From positions 1-34,873 of the forward strand of contig CAKTVK010000011.1 in the NCBI GenBank assembly GCA_934623455.1: DNA of 34,873 nt, read 5' to 3'. The stretch's first letter is position 1, and each line of letters starts with the position of its first letter. Made by a program: the position numbers and the translations under genes. This document shows positions 7,778 through 16,909 of this stretch, piece by piece. The notes beneath the pieces are model-generated. The model searched no databases, had not been told where the DNA came from, and saw nothing but the letters and a program-made list of their open reading frames with translations. Source of the stretch: an uncultured Eggerthellaceae bacterium (GTDB lineage: Bacteria; Actinomycetota; Coriobacteriia; Coriobacteriales; Eggerthellaceae).

Positions 7778-7801
7778 GAGAAGCCGTTACGGCGGCTTCT
7801 C
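7778..7801. other. Intercistronic hairpin upstream of cbiP
   Basis: Perfect 9-bp arms GAGAAGCCG and CGGCTTCTC enclose a 6-nt loop in the 162-bp gap before cbiP. No T-run follows on either strand, so it is more likely an RNA-processing or stabilising hairpin than a terminator. Confidence 0.4.
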
Positions 7802-7869
7802 TGTTGAGCGCGCCTCTGCTATTGCATACTTGTTGCTGTTTGCGATACCGCTGTTTGCTTCCTGCTTTG

Positions 7870-8949
7870 CTAGCACCCGTGTTTCCGCTGTTCAAGCACG
7901 GTATCGATTGCTTGCAGCAACTGTACGTTTTCCTCATGCGAGCGCACGGCAATGCGATACCACCCCTGGTCCAGGTTGTGATAGTTCGCACAATCACGCA
8001 CCAGCACGCCTTGCTCGCGCATTTGCTGCACGAACGTGGGTGCGCCGGGCTGCTCTGCCACATGGAACAGCAGGAAGTTCGCAGTGCCCCAGCCGGCAAT
8101 GTTGCGCTCCTTCAGCGCCACTTTCAGGAATGCGCGCTCTTCGCGCGTGATGGTGCGCACCTGCTCTACGTATTCGGTGCAGCCCAGCGCCGCAATTCCT
8201 GCCGCCTGTGCCAAGTTCGACACACTCCAAGGCTGGCCTGCTGCACGCATTGCTTCGATGAGCGCGTTGTTGCTGGTCAGCGCGTAGCCCAGGCGAATGC
8301 CCGGTATGCCGTAGAGCTTTGTGAATGCCTTCAGCACCACCAAGTTCGGGTAGCGCTCAAGCCACGGAACCACGCTGATTCCCTGCGGGTCGTCCAAGAA
8401 GCCCACGAAGCACTCATCTACCAGAAGCGTGGTGTTGCACTGCACGCACTTCTCCAGAATACGCTCCATCAGCTCGTGCGAAACGGTTGCACCCGAAGGA
8501 TTGTTCGGCTGGCAAATCACTGCCAAGTTGGTTTCGGGGGTGATGAAGTCGGCGAAGTCGTCGCGCACGGCGAAATCGTACTGCTTGGAAAGCGGATAGA
8601 AATCCAGTGCTGCATTCGTGGTTGCCAGTGCTTGCTCGTATTCCGCAAACGTAGGTGCGCAAACCAGCGCGCAGCGCGGTTTTACCGCCGCTACCAGGCG
8701 AAAGAGCAAGTCCGAGCTGCCGTTCCCGCAGAGAATGCAGCGCTCGTCAACGGTATCGTGCGCAGCCAGCGCGCGTACCAAGTCGCGACAAAGCGGGTCG
8801 GGGTAGTTGGCAACATCATCCAGCGCGGCGCAGACTGCTTCGCGCACTTCGACGGGCACGCCCAGCGGCGCGATGTTCGCCGAGAAATCAAGTGGGCGCG
8901 TGCCGTATTCCTCCTGGAAGCCCTTGATGTCGCCTCCGTGTTCAAGCAT
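7870..8949 (-). CDS. cobD: CobD-like threonine-phosphate decarboxylase / histidinol-phosphate aminotransferase family PLP enzyme
   Basis: A 359-residue fold-type-I PLP enzyme. The start HGGDI, then LDFSANIAPLG, is characteristic of L-threonine-O-3-phosphate decarboxylase, which makes (R)-1-aminopropan-2-ol phosphate for the nucleotide loop. CQPNNPSG, DECF (Asp about 178) and the Schiff-base lysine in KAFTKLYGIPGIRLGY (about residue 211) are present. The start at 8949 is preferred because GGAAGGGG lies 8 bp upstream; a TTG 21 bp earlier is in frame but has no better site. It lies between cbiB, whose product uses the linker, and cbiP. The histidinol-phosphate aminotransferase family is close, but the context supports CobD. 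The symbol here means the Salmonella-type cobD, not cbiB. Confidence 0.85.
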   Translation of the reverse strand: MLEHGGDIKGFQEEYGTRPLDFSANIAPLGVPVEVREAVCAALDDVANYPDPLCRDLVRALAAHDTVDERCILCGNGSSDLLFRLVAAVKPRCALVCAPTFAEYEQALATTNAALDFYPLSKQYDFAVRDDFADFITPETNLAVICQPNNPSGATVSHELMERILEKCVQCNTTLLVDECFVGFLDDPQGISVVPWLERYPNLVVLKAFTKLYGIPGIRLGYALTSNNALIEAMRAAGQPWSVSNLAQAAGIAALGCTEYVEQVRTITREERAFLKVALKERNIAGWGTANFLLFHVAEQPGAPTFVQQMREQGVLVRDCANYHNLDQGWYRIAVRSHEENVQLLQAIDTVLEQRKHGC

Positions 8950-9012
8950 GTGGAAAGCCCCTTCCTTCAATTATCTCCCAAGTGTTCCCGCTCAACTCTC
9001 GTGAGCTTGGCA

Positions 9013-9993
9013 CTAGGCAATTCCAAAAACAAACAAGCGAATGACCAGCGCAAATGCGCACGCAATGCTTGCCGCCGCGAACATCAACTTATGGCTGGTT
9101 GCAATGTCGGCTGGTGCAATGGCGCGGGTTGCGTCGCCCACGCTTTCTTTGTGCACAACCTTTCCGAAGTACACCGCGTCACCCAAAAGCGCTACGCCCA
9201 GCGCACCCGCAACGGCGCTTTCGCACTGACCCGAATTCGGAGACGTGCTTTTCTTGCGATCGCGCGCCCAGATGTGAGCAGCGCGTGCGGGACTGCAGCC
9301 AGGCACGAAGACGGCTGCAGCGCATAACAACAAGCCGGTGATGCGCGCAGGAATGAAATTCGCCACGTCATCAAGTAACGCTGCGGCACGCCCGAAATCA
9401 AGGTACTTCTCGTTTTTGTAGCCAATCATGCTATCCATGGTGTTGATGGCTTTGTAAAGCATTGCCAGCGGTGCTGCGCCCAACGCGAAATAAATCAGCG
9501 GGGCAATGGAGCCGTCGCTCGTGTTTTCTGCAACGGTTTCCACGGCAGCTTTCGTGCAACCTTCGGCGGTGAGCTCGGTGGTGTCGCGTCCCACGATCAT
9601 ACCTACTTCGCGACGCGCTTTTTCCAGATCGTCATTCTGAAGTGCCTGGTAGACGGGCAAGCTGGCATCGGCTAGGCAGCGCGTAGCCATAATCTGGTAG
9701 AACCAAAACGCCTGCAGCACTAGGAAAACTGCCGGGTGAATGAGCCATGCCACCACCGAGACTGCCAGCGTGGGCACAAATGCGGCAGCGCATACGGCAA
9801 CAACCAGAATGCGCCCCGCGCGGCGCAGCTTCGCAGGGTCGTTTTCGGCACGAGAACGCAATGGCGGCTCAAGCTTCGCAATGAGCTTGCCCAGCAGGAT
9901 AGCGGGGCAGATGGCGGCGAAATGCTCGCCAAACAGCAGGTCGGCAGCGTAGCCCACAACAAGCGCTACGCTTACGCAGAAGGCAACACTCAT
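9013..9993 (-). CDS. cbiB: Adenosylcobinamide-phosphate synthase CbiB
   Basis: A 326-residue inner-membrane protein that attaches the aminopropanol (phosphate) linker to cobyric acid. Family segments visible include ENTSDGSIAPLIYFALGAAPLA, KAINTMDSMIGYKNEKYLDFG and DDVANFIPARITG. Several hydrophobic stretches lie near residues 5-20, 65-95 and 305-325. Its start overlaps the cbiA stop by 4 bp. It is followed by the CobD-like gene after 63 bp, so enzyme and linker-supplying enzyme are neighbours. Length and motifs are normal. Confidence 0.93.
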   Translation of the reverse strand: MSVAFCVSVALVVGYAADLLFGEHFAAICPAILLGKLIAKLEPPLRSRAENDPAKLRRAGRILVVAVCAAAFVPTLAVSVVAWLIHPAVFLVLQAFWFYQIMATRCLADASLPVYQALQNDDLEKARREVGMIVGRDTTELTAEGCTKAAVETVAENTSDGSIAPLIYFALGAAPLAMLYKAINTMDSMIGYKNEKYLDFGRAAALLDDVANFIPARITGLLLCAAAVFVPGCSPARAAHIWARDRKKSTSPNSGQCESAVAGALGVALLGDAVYFGKVVHKESVGDATRAIAPADIATSHKLMFAAASIACAFALVIRLFVFGIA

Positions 9994-11579
9994 AAGGCGT
10001 CCTGCGCTTCCGTGCTGCTCGATGGCTCGTTTGTGGCGCTTTGCTCGGAGCGCGGCGCTTCTTCCGCGCCGTTCATCTCGTGTTTATAGGCAGCCGCCGC
10101 TTCCACGAAACCACGTGCGAGCTTTTGGCAATTCGGCAGGTAGAAGTGGGGGAATCCCGCAAAAAGACGGTCTTCCAGCACGCAGCAATCCCACTGCTTG
10201 CCCATGTATTTCACGGCGTGGCACGCTTGCCCGTTATGCGAACTGTCAAAGTAATGGAACTCGTGCGCGCGCAACGTGTCGCCCGCATCAAGCCCCATGC
10301 CGTGCTCGGAAGCGGTGAGCTCAATGTAGCCAAAGCGCGAAAGTTTACCCGTGTAATGCACTTCACCAGGGATAACGCCTGCCATGGACCAAGTGCGACC
10401 CTCGATATCGGTCAGGTTTTCTTGCAAGTACATGAAGCCGCCGCATTCCGCAAACAGCGGCATGCCCGCCGTGTGACGTTCGCGTAGCTGGCGTGCCAGT
10501 GCTTTATTTTCCGCCAAGGCAGCGGCATGCAGCTCGGGGTAACCGCCGCCCAAGTAAACGCCGCACGTGCCCTTGGGCAGCGTATCGCCCGCCAGTGGTG
10601 AGAAAAACGCCAGCTCAGCGCCAAGTTTACGCAACAGCTCCAAGCTTTCTTCGTAATAGAAGCAGAAGGCCTCGTCTTGCGCCACGGCGATAATCGGTTT
10701 ATTCGCGGTTGCGGCCGTCACGTGCGAAGGATTATATTCCAGCGCCGATGCCTGCTGCGCTATGGTAAGCAGCGCATCAATGTCGATAGTTTCCTCCAGC
10801 GCGTCCGCCACAGCATCAATGCGTTTTTGCAGGTCATCCACTTCGTTTGCGGTAACCAGACCCAAATGACGGCTCTCTAGCGCAAATTCTGGCTTGTTCG
10901 GCACGTACCCCAACACGGGAATGCCGCATTCTTGCTCAATGGCGGGGGCAAGCAGCGCAGCCAAGCCCTTCGTGCAGCGGTTGATGATAACGCCCGCCAC
11001 GCTGTTGGGTTGGCGGTACTCGATGATGCCTTTCAGCGATGCAACCAGGGTAAGTGACGCGCCACGTCCGTCGGCAATCAGGATCACCGGTGTGTTCGTG
11101 GTCTGCGCAACGTGGTAAGCGCTAGCCGTTACCGTGGTGCCGCCCAGGCCATCGTAGTAGCCCATGACGCCTTCTAGCACTGCAATGCGTTGCGCAGCTG
11201 CCGCGTTGTGCGCGGCGTTTTCTTCGCGCAAGGTGGCTGTGTCTTGTGAAGCGGTTGCTTCTGGGTTGGCGACTTCTGCGCAAACAGCGCTTCCGCCAGC
11301 GCTTTCGCCTGCGCCTTCTGCATGGACGCCTGCCAGCGCGCTTTCGACCAGCAGCGTGCGCACCTGGTCTTCCGTGGAGAAGTACAAATCCAGGTTGCGG
11401 CAGGGCGTGTTCAGCACCGAACGGTGGAACATGGGGTCAATGTAGTCGGGGCCGCACTTATACGCGTGCACGTTTGCGCCGCGCCTGTCAAGGCAGCGCA
11501 AAATGCCACTCGTCACGGTTGTTTTTCCCGAGCCGCTGGATGCGGCAGCGAATAAAACGCGCGGAAGCTCTGCTAACAT
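9990..11579 (-). CDS. cbiA: Cobyrinic acid a,c-diamide synthase CbiA
   Basis: A 529-residue glutamine-dependent amidase for the a and c side chains of (cobalt-containing) cobyrinic acid. The P-loop ASSGSGKTT is near residues 13-21, then KCGPDYIDPMFH, diagnostic of CbiA/CobB, and EGVMGYYDG near residue 136. The glutaminase domain carries FAECGGFMYL. Residues about 86-130 are an Ala/Glu/Ser-rich insert just before the EGVMG strand, making the protein longer than the usual 450-470. The start codon lies inside the end of the cbiE-cbiT gene (7-bp overlap) and the stop overlaps cbiB, so coupling on both sides is likely. Confidence 0.94.
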   Translation of the reverse strand: MLAELPRVLFAAASSGSGKTTVTSGILRCLDRRGANVHAYKCGPDYIDPMFHRSVLNTPCRNLDLYFSTEDQVRTLLVESALAGVHAEGAGESAGGSAVCAEVANPEATASQDTATLREENAAHNAAAAQRIAVLEGVMGYYDGLGGTTVTASAYHVAQTTNTPVILIADGRGASLTLVASLKGIIEYRQPNSVAGVIINRCTKGLAALLAPAIEQECGIPVLGYVPNKPEFALESRHLGLVTANEVDDLQKRIDAVADALEETIDIDALLTIAQQASALEYNPSHVTAATANKPIIAVAQDEAFCFYYEESLELLRKLGAELAFFSPLAGDTLPKGTCGVYLGGGYPELHAAALAENKALARQLRERHTAGMPLFAECGGFMYLQENLTDIEGRTWSMAGVIPGEVHYTGKLSRFGYIELTASEHGMGLDAGDTLRAHEFHYFDSSHNGQACHAVKYMGKQWDCCVLEDRLFAGFPHFYLPNCQKLARGFVEAAAAYKHEMNGAEEAPRSEQSATNEPSSSTEAQDAL

Positions 11580-12847
11580 GCGGCGCTCGCTCCTTCGCTT
11601 GCTGCGGCGGCAGTGGGCTTGGCGGCGTCAGCACCAGCACCAGCACCAGCACCTTCCGCACTCATGATATACACGGGATTTTCAGCCGTCATCAGGTGAT
11701 ATGGACCCGCTTTGCGGTCGCGCGAGATATTCGCTTGCACGATCTCCACGTTCGTGAGTCCGAGCTCTTTGAAGCTTTGCAGTGCAGCTCCGATGGTTTC
11801 CAGCGTAATGGCGGTTACCACGAAACGAACTTGCGGGTTTTTCTCGAGCGCCACTTGCATGATGCGCGTTAAATTTCCGCCCGAACCGCCAATGAACACG
11901 CGATCGGGGGCAGGCAGCGGCTCCAGTGCTTCGGGGGCCTTGCCAGCCACAATGCGCAAGTTGCACGCACCCATGCGTTCCTTGTTCTGCGCCATAAGCT
12001 CCAGCGCAGGTTCATTGCGTTCTATTGCAATGACCTGGCCTTCTGTTACGGCGAACGCTATTTCGAGGGATACGGAGCCCGTTCCGGCACCTACGTCCCA
12101 CACGGTATGCTGCGGCTCCAGGTGCAGCTTGCATACGGAAAGCTCGCGCACTTCTTCTTTTGTCATGGGGGCATCGCCGCGCTGGAAATCGCTGTCGGCG
12201 AAGCTTGGCGCGTTATAACGACGGTGCAGGGGAGCATCGTTTTCCACGAGCATGACTGCCAAATCCAGGAATTCCTGCTGCGCCAGCTCGCTGGCGGTGC
12301 CGCTAACAATGCGCTCATCGGGGTAGCTTAAACGCTCGCCCGCATAAGCGCGCACGTGACCCAGCCCGCGTTCGCAGAGCTCTTGGCAAATCTCATGCAC
12401 TTTCGCGTTGCCGCCCGTAAGCGCAAACGTAACGGCGTGGCTTTGCACGGCGCCCACCACGTTGCAGCTGCGTCCGTGGGCGGATACCAAATGAGCGTTC
12501 TGCCAGGGCTTTTTCAGCTTCGCGCAGAAATAAACGGGAGAAGATATGCCCGGCAGCGCTTCAACATTGCAATCGGCAAGCAGGTCGTACAGGCCCGCCG
12601 CTCCGCTGTAGAAACCTTGGTCGCCCGAAAGCAGCACGCTAACAGTAGCGGCAGTGCTTTCGTGGATTGCTTGCGCGATGTCGCTTGACTTGATCATGAT
12701 CAAGCGCTCGCCTTCGAACTGGGGAAAGGCGTCAACCAAACGACGCGCACCAATAACCAGCTGGCTTTCTTCCACGGCGCGCTGCGCTCCCAAGGTGAGC
12801 GTGTCGGGGTTTCCCATGCCGATTCCCACCAAATAAACTTTCTTCAT
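11573..12847 (-). CDS. cbiET: CbiE-CbiT fusion: cobalt-precorrin-7 C5-methyltransferase / cobalt-precorrin-6B C15-methyltransferase (decarboxylating)
   Basis: A 424-residue fusion. Residues 1-205 are a CbiE-type tetrapyrrole methylase (YLVGIGMGNPDTLT; VSVLLSGDQGFYSG). Residues about 225-395 are CbiT, with the SAM-binding motif VWDVGAGTGSVSLEIAF at 249-265. Together they methylate C5 and C15 and decarboxylate the acetate on ring C, like the aerobic CobL. Residues 396-424 are an Ala/Gly tail encoded partly by a GCACCA hexamer run, with no family counterpart that I know of. AAGGAG precedes the ATG. It lies 26 bp after cbiJ and overlaps cbiA by 7 bp. Confidence 0.93.
   Translation of the reverse strand: MKKVYLVGIGMGNPDTLTLGAQRAVEESQLVIGARRLVDAFPQFEGERLIMIKSSDIAQAIHESTAATVSVLLSGDQGFYSGAAGLYDLLADCNVEALPGISSPVYFCAKLKKPWQNAHLVSAHGRSCNVVGAVQSHAVTFALTGGNAKVHEICQELCERGLGHVRAYAGERLSYPDERIVSGTASELAQQEFLDLAVMLVENDAPLHRRYNAPSFADSDFQRGDAPMTKEEVRELSVCKLHLEPQHTVWDVGAGTGSVSLEIAFAVTEGQVIAIERNEPALELMAQNKERMGACNLRIVAGKAPEALEPLPAPDRVFIGGSGGNLTRIMQVALEKNPQVRFVVTAITLETIGAALQSFKELGLTNVEIVQANISRDRKAGPYHLMTAENPVYIMSAEGAGAGAGADAAKPTAAAASEGASAAC
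11631..11653. repeat. Hexanucleotide tandem repeat in the cbiET tail
   Basis: Almost four perfect GCACCA units (plus strand) encode the Gly-Ala repeat of the cbiET C-terminus. The unit is a multiple of three, so copy-number change would lengthen the tail without a frameshift. Confidence 0.8.
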
Positions 12848-12873
12848 TCGTTTGCTCCTTGGGCTGATGAGGC

Positions 12874-13743
12874 TCAGATTTCAGTGTTTGCGAAGACGCG
12901 CGGCAATTCTGCGTGGCTGCGTGGTGCAACTGCGGTGCCGCGTATCTCGTTTGCGGCAATTCCGCGGGGGTCGCTCAGTGCTTCAAACGCTTCCTTAACC
13001 GACATGCCATCTTTTTCAACGGGACGCGCAACAACTACAACGGTCACGCCATGCGCACGTGCCGCCGCAAGTTTTTCGGGATAGCCGCCTGCGGTCCCCG
13101 ATTCTTTTGTGACCAGGGTTTTTATGTCGAAACGCTCAATTGCGTCTTCGTTTTCCTGCTGTGAGAACGGTCCGCGTCCCGCCAGGATATGCTCATCGGG
13201 CAACCCCATGCTCCGTGCTTTTTCAAGCGATGCTTCATCGTCAAGCACGCGTGCCACTAAACGTTCCCGATAATGGGGAAGCGCCTGGTAAACGGCAAGT
13301 TCCTTGGCTCCTGTCGTGGAGAGCACGGCACCTTCCGCGGGAATCAGGGCAACGGCTTCCGCAAGCGTGGGTGCCACCAGGCAGTCTTGTACGTCGCCTA
13401 AGGGACGTAACACGCGCACGTATGGTTTTCCCGCCAGCGCTGCAGCTTCGCGCACGTGGCCGCTGATGCTTTGCGCGTACGGGTGCGTGGCGTCAACAAC
13501 AGCATCGAAATCGCCCATGAACTGGACTTTTTCCTCTTGGGTGAGCGCTCCTTGGTGAAACGAAACCAAAGGGCTGTCCACAAAGAAGTCTTTCAAGCCA
13601 CGCTCGGTCGCAACGCTCACGCACACGGATACGCCCGTATCCGCCAAGAGCTGCGTGAGCTCGCGTCCCTCGGACGTGCCCCCGAAAATCAATATGTTCG
13701 ATGCCTTCGTCACGGTATTTCCGCTTAGTGCCTTTCTTGCCAT
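12874..13743 (-). CDS. cbiJ: Cobalt-precorrin-6A reductase CbiJ/CobK
   Basis: About 289 residues from the chosen start. It reduces cobalt-precorrin-6A with a nicotinamide cofactor. The N-terminal nucleotide-binding segment ILIFGGTSEGRELTQLL, then DAVVDATHPYAQSIS and LVTKESGTAGGYPEKLAAA, are diagnostic of CobK/CbiJ. The start is uncertain. The frame opens with GTG at 13815 without a good ribosome site. ATG 13743 and GTG 13713 are the two starts that leave the conserved domain intact. It sits 26 bp before cbiET and 159 bp after cbiGH; that gap shows no gene and no clear terminator. Confidence 0.9.
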   Translation of the reverse strand: MARKALSGNTVTKASNILIFGGTSEGRELTQLLADTGVSVCVSVATERGLKDFFVDSPLVSFHQGALTQEEKVQFMGDFDAVVDATHPYAQSISGHVREAAALAGKPYVRVLRPLGDVQDCLVAPTLAEAVALIPAEGAVLSTTGAKELAVYQALPHYRERLVARVLDDEASLEKARSMGLPDEHILAGRGPFSQQENEDAIERFDIKTLVTKESGTAGGYPEKLAAARAHGVTVVVVARPVEKDGMSVKEAFEALSDPRGIAANEIRGTAVAPRSHAELPRVFANTEI

Positions 13744-13902
13744 GCCTTGGCGCCTTGAGCTGCTCGCTTGCGCTTGCTGCCGCTTGAGCTCCGATGTGCC
13801 ATTCCCTCGCCGCACTTATGCCGCGCAACGTCTTGTCCGCCCGCACATCGCGCGTCTTGCGCCTGAGCAAGCACTCACGTGTTTCGTGCGCTCTATCAGG
13901 CG

Positions 13903-15969
13903 TTACTGCTCGTTTTTATCCCACTGCTTCTTCTTCTGGTAACCGCGCGGCGTGACCATCTTTCCGTCGATGATCGCCGTTGATTTGTTGCCGATAAATG
14001 CCGTGCAGAACATGTCGGCGGGAAAGTCGCGCAGATCCTGCAGCGTACCTGTCCAGGTTTCTTCGCCCGGGCGGCCAATGTTGCGCACTACGCCGCAGAT
14101 AATGTCGGCGCCCTTGCCATTTGCCAGCAAGATATCGCAGGCTTTCTGCAGGTAATCGGTACGACGATGGCTTGCCGGGTTGTACAGCGCAATGCAGAAA
14201 TCGGCGCCAGCCGCTGCCGCCAAACGCTGCTCGATAAGCTCCCAGGGAGTGAGCAAGTCGGACAGGGAAATAACGCAGAAGTCGTGGGTCAAAGGCGCGC
14301 CCAAGCGCGATGCGCCGCTCAGAGCTGCGGTAATGCCCGGCACCACGTGGATTTTAACAGGCGCGAATTCGTGTGCCAGCTCGTAGCACAGGCCCGCCAT
14401 GCCATAGACGCCCGCATCGCCGCTGCATACCATGGCAACGTGCTTGCCGTCGGCTGCCATTTCCAGCGCAGCGCGGCAACGATCGATTTCCTTGGTCATG
14501 GGCGTGGTGAACACGGGGGTATTCGGTGCCACCTTCTTCGCCAAGTCAACGTAAACGTGGTATCCGCACAGTACTTCCGCGTTGCGCAGCGTGGCAACGG
14601 CTTCTTGCGACATGAACGCTTCATCGCCTGGTCCCAAGCCCACAATGGTGAGCTGGCCCTTCTGTGGGCCCGGCTTGAAAAGTGACTCATAGATGTCGGA
14701 GCCCAAGCCTCCCTCGAGCCCCGTGGTGCTCACGGCTTTTTCTTCGTCGAACGTGGCGGCCATGGTGTCTGCCACGGCGCCCAAAGCGCCCATTGCGCAG
14801 GTCTGTTCGGACATTTGCGACACGAGCTCTCGTATAGCCTTCAGGCGCGCGCTTTCTGCATCTTCGATGCGCATCTCGCCTGGCTGCTTTGACAAGCGGC
14901 GTTTTCCTTGCGGCGCTGCTTGGGTGTTAGACGTGGGAAGACTTGCAACATCCCAGTTCAAATGCGGGTTCTTCAAAGCAATGGCAAACGTGATGCCGTT
15001 GATGACCGTCTTGTGGGTCAAAAGCTGTTCGCCTGCGGCCACGGCAGCGCGCTCGCATACGCAAGATGTGCCGGTAACGCCCGATACGAAATCCGATGCC
15101 GAGAAATCGCCTTCCTGATTGTTGAGCACAGCGGCTTCAAACGTCACAAACGGAAGGTCGCGGTTCTTCGCGAACTCAATCAAGCCAGGTTCTTCTGCTT
15201 TCAGATCGATGCTTGCCACGCAGCAAAGCGACGCGGGGTGAATGCCTGCTTCTTCCAGGAACAACGCAGCGCTTTCCTCAATGCGCTCAGCCGTTGTGCC
15301 CTTGCGGCAGCCCACGCCCAGCACCGCAACGGGTACGATAACGTCTAGGTCAGCCACGGTGTCAACGCGGCAACCAACATGGAAGCGCGGACGTCCATCG
15401 TCTTTGAATACGGTGTGAATCGGAATAATTTCCACGCCTTGGGGCGTCTCGCCATCAATGGGGAAGGCAGTGGCGCACTCGACCGTCTCTCCTCTGAGCA
15501 GGGCAGCCGTGATAAGCTTGATGCCTGCGGTTTCGGGCACCAGCAAGTTTTGCGATGCTGCCCAGCTGTCCACGGCAAACACGCCGTTCACGTCCGATGC
15601 GGTGGTAATAACCAGGTTCGCGCCACAGAAATCGCTCAACATGCGCGCCAAGTTGTTCGCGCCGCCCAGGTGTCCCGAAAGCAGCGGAATGCAGTTTTGG
15701 CCCATCTCGTCGAGCACAATAACGGCGGGATCGTCTTTTTTATTCTGAATCAAAGGAGCTATCGTGCGCACCGCAATGCCGGTGGCGCCAATGAACACCA
15801 GTGCGTCCGCAATTTCAAATTGTTCGCGGGCCCATTTCGTGTGGCTCACTTTTTTCGGACCAAAACCGTAGGTGACGCTGGTGTTTTGGCCGCGTTGCTC
15901 CAACCCTTGCGCTAAGTGCTTCGCTAAGGTCAGCCCTTTTTCGGTGAAGGCGATGAAGGCGATATCCAT
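13903..15969 (-). CDS. cbiGH: CbiG-CbiH fusion: cobalt-precorrin-5A hydrolase / cobalt-precorrin-3B C17-methyltransferase
   Basis: A 688-residue fusion. Residues 1-340 are CbiG, which opens the ring-A lactone and releases acetaldehyde in the anaerobic pathway; visible segments are FIGATGIAVRTIAPL, LSGHLGGANNLA and LGVGCRKGTTAERIE. Residues 341-437 are a charged and Ala-rich linker. Residues 438-688 are CbiH (LTIVGLGPGDEAFMS; VCSGDAGVYGMAGL; ALYNPASHRR), the ring-contracting C17 methyltransferase. The start at 15969 is chosen for the domain boundary and the upstream AAAGGAG; the frame stays open 81 codons further but that extension is Arg-rich and unlike the family. Ring contraction and lactone opening are two steps apart, so the fusion couples near-neighbour reactions. 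Confidence 0.93.
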   Translation of the reverse strand: MDIAFIAFTEKGLTLAKHLAQGLEQRGQNTSVTYGFGPKKVSHTKWAREQFEIADALVFIGATGIAVRTIAPLIQNKKDDPAVIVLDEMGQNCIPLLSGHLGGANNLARMLSDFCGANLVITTASDVNGVFAVDSWAASQNLLVPETAGIKLITAALLRGETVECATAFPIDGETPQGVEIIPIHTVFKDDGRPRFHVGCRVDTVADLDVIVPVAVLGVGCRKGTTAERIEESAALFLEEAGIHPASLCCVASIDLKAEEPGLIEFAKNRDLPFVTFEAAVLNNQEGDFSASDFVSGVTGTSCVCERAAVAAGEQLLTHKTVINGITFAIALKNPHLNWDVASLPTSNTQAAPQGKRRLSKQPGEMRIEDAESARLKAIRELVSQMSEQTCAMGALGAVADTMAATFDEEKAVSTTGLEGGLGSDIYESLFKPGPQKGQLTIVGLGPGDEAFMSQEAVATLRNAEVLCGYHVYVDLAKKVAPNTPVFTTPMTKEIDRCRAALEMAADGKHVAMVCSGDAGVYGMAGLCYELAHEFAPVKIHVVPGITAALSGASRLGAPLTHDFCVISLSDLLTPWELIEQRLAAAAGADFCIALYNPASHRRTDYLQKACDILLANGKGADIICGVVRNIGRPGEETWTGTLQDLRDFPADMFCTAFIGNKSTAIIDGKMVTPRGYQKKKQWDKNEQ

Positions 15970-16135
15970 AAGAGGGAGCTCCTTTTCCTTTACTTCTGCC
16001 TGCGCGTTGTGCGCTCGGTGCTTCGTGTTGCGTTTCGCTTCGCGTGTTTCGTGCCGTGTATGGTGGTGCGTTTTACGCTGTCGTGCGTTGCTGCGCCAAC
16101 TGCAGAGCCTCCGCAGCGGGCCTGCGGGGCACCCG

Positions 16136-16909
16136 CTATTCCGCGTGACTGGACTTGCTTGCCTGGCGGAATTCGGTGGTGAAGGTGGGGTCGTACAACT
16201 TCGAGCGTTCATAGGTGCTGTTCAGGAAGCCGCCAACGCACACCAGCGCCGTCTTCGTAATGTTGTTTTCCTTTGCTGTTTGCGCCAGCGTGCCCACGGT
16301 GCAATGGAATACTTTCTCGTCGGGCCACGTTGCTTTATACACCAGTGCGGCGGGCGTGTCCTTCGTGTACGCGCCGCCGGCAATCAGTTCGCCTTCCAGC
16401 TTGTCTAAAAGACCCGTGGAAAGGAAGATGACCATGGAGCAGCCGTGGCTTGCCATCTTGCGCATTGCTTCGCCCTCGGGAACGGGGGTGCGACCTTCCA
16501 TGCGCGTGATAATCACGCTCTGCGAAACGGAAGGCAGCGTGTATTCCGCTTTCAGGGCCGAAGCCGCGCCGCAGAAGCTTGAGACGCCCGGCGTGTAATC
16601 GTACTCAATGCCGTCTTCGTCCAGGATGTCCATCTGCTCGCGGATGGCGCCGAACAAGCAGGGGTCGCCCGTGTGCAGGCGAACGGTGGTCTTGCCTTCT
16701 TTTTCCGCCGCGCGCATGACTTCAATGACTTCTTCAAGCGTCATGGTGGCGCTGTTGTAAATGGCGCATTCGGGTTGCGCGTACTCAAGCAGGGCGGGGT
16801 TGACCAAGCTACCTGCGTAAATAATGACGTCGGCCTTGCGCAGCATGTCTGCGCCGCGTACGGTGATTAAATCGGCAGCGCCGCTGCCAGCTCCTACGAA
16901 ATGAATCAT
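16136..16909 (-). CDS. cbiF: Cobalt-precorrin-4 C11-methyltransferase CbiF
   Basis: A 257-residue tetrapyrrole methylase. The start MIHFVGAGSGAADLITVRG and the segments IYAGSLVNPALLEY, RLHTGDPCLFGAIREQ and YTPGVSSF are classic for CbiF/CobM. The start at 16909 overlaps the cbiD stop by 4 bp and has GAGG upstream; the seven extra codons in the open frame lie inside cbiD. The 166 bp between its stop and the cbiGH start show no gene. Confidence 0.95.
   Translation of the reverse strand: MIHFVGAGSGAADLITVRGADMLRKADVIIYAGSLVNPALLEYAQPECAIYNSATMTLEEVIEVMRAAEKEGKTTVRLHTGDPCLFGAIREQMDILDEDGIEYDYTPGVSSFCGAASALKAEYTLPSVSQSVIITRMEGRTPVPEGEAMRKMASHGCSMVIFLSTGLLDKLEGELIAGGAYTKDTPAALVYKATWPDEKVFHCTVGTLAQTAKENNITKTALVCVGGFLNSTYERSKLYDPTFTTEFRQASKSSHAE

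Noticed and set aside
7021..9327. A 768-codon open frame on the plus strand
   Set aside because: It runs antisense through cbiP, the cobD-like gene and cbiB, all with clear catalytic motifs. Its product is His/Arg/Gln-rich without domains, a codon-bias shadow of GC-rich genes.
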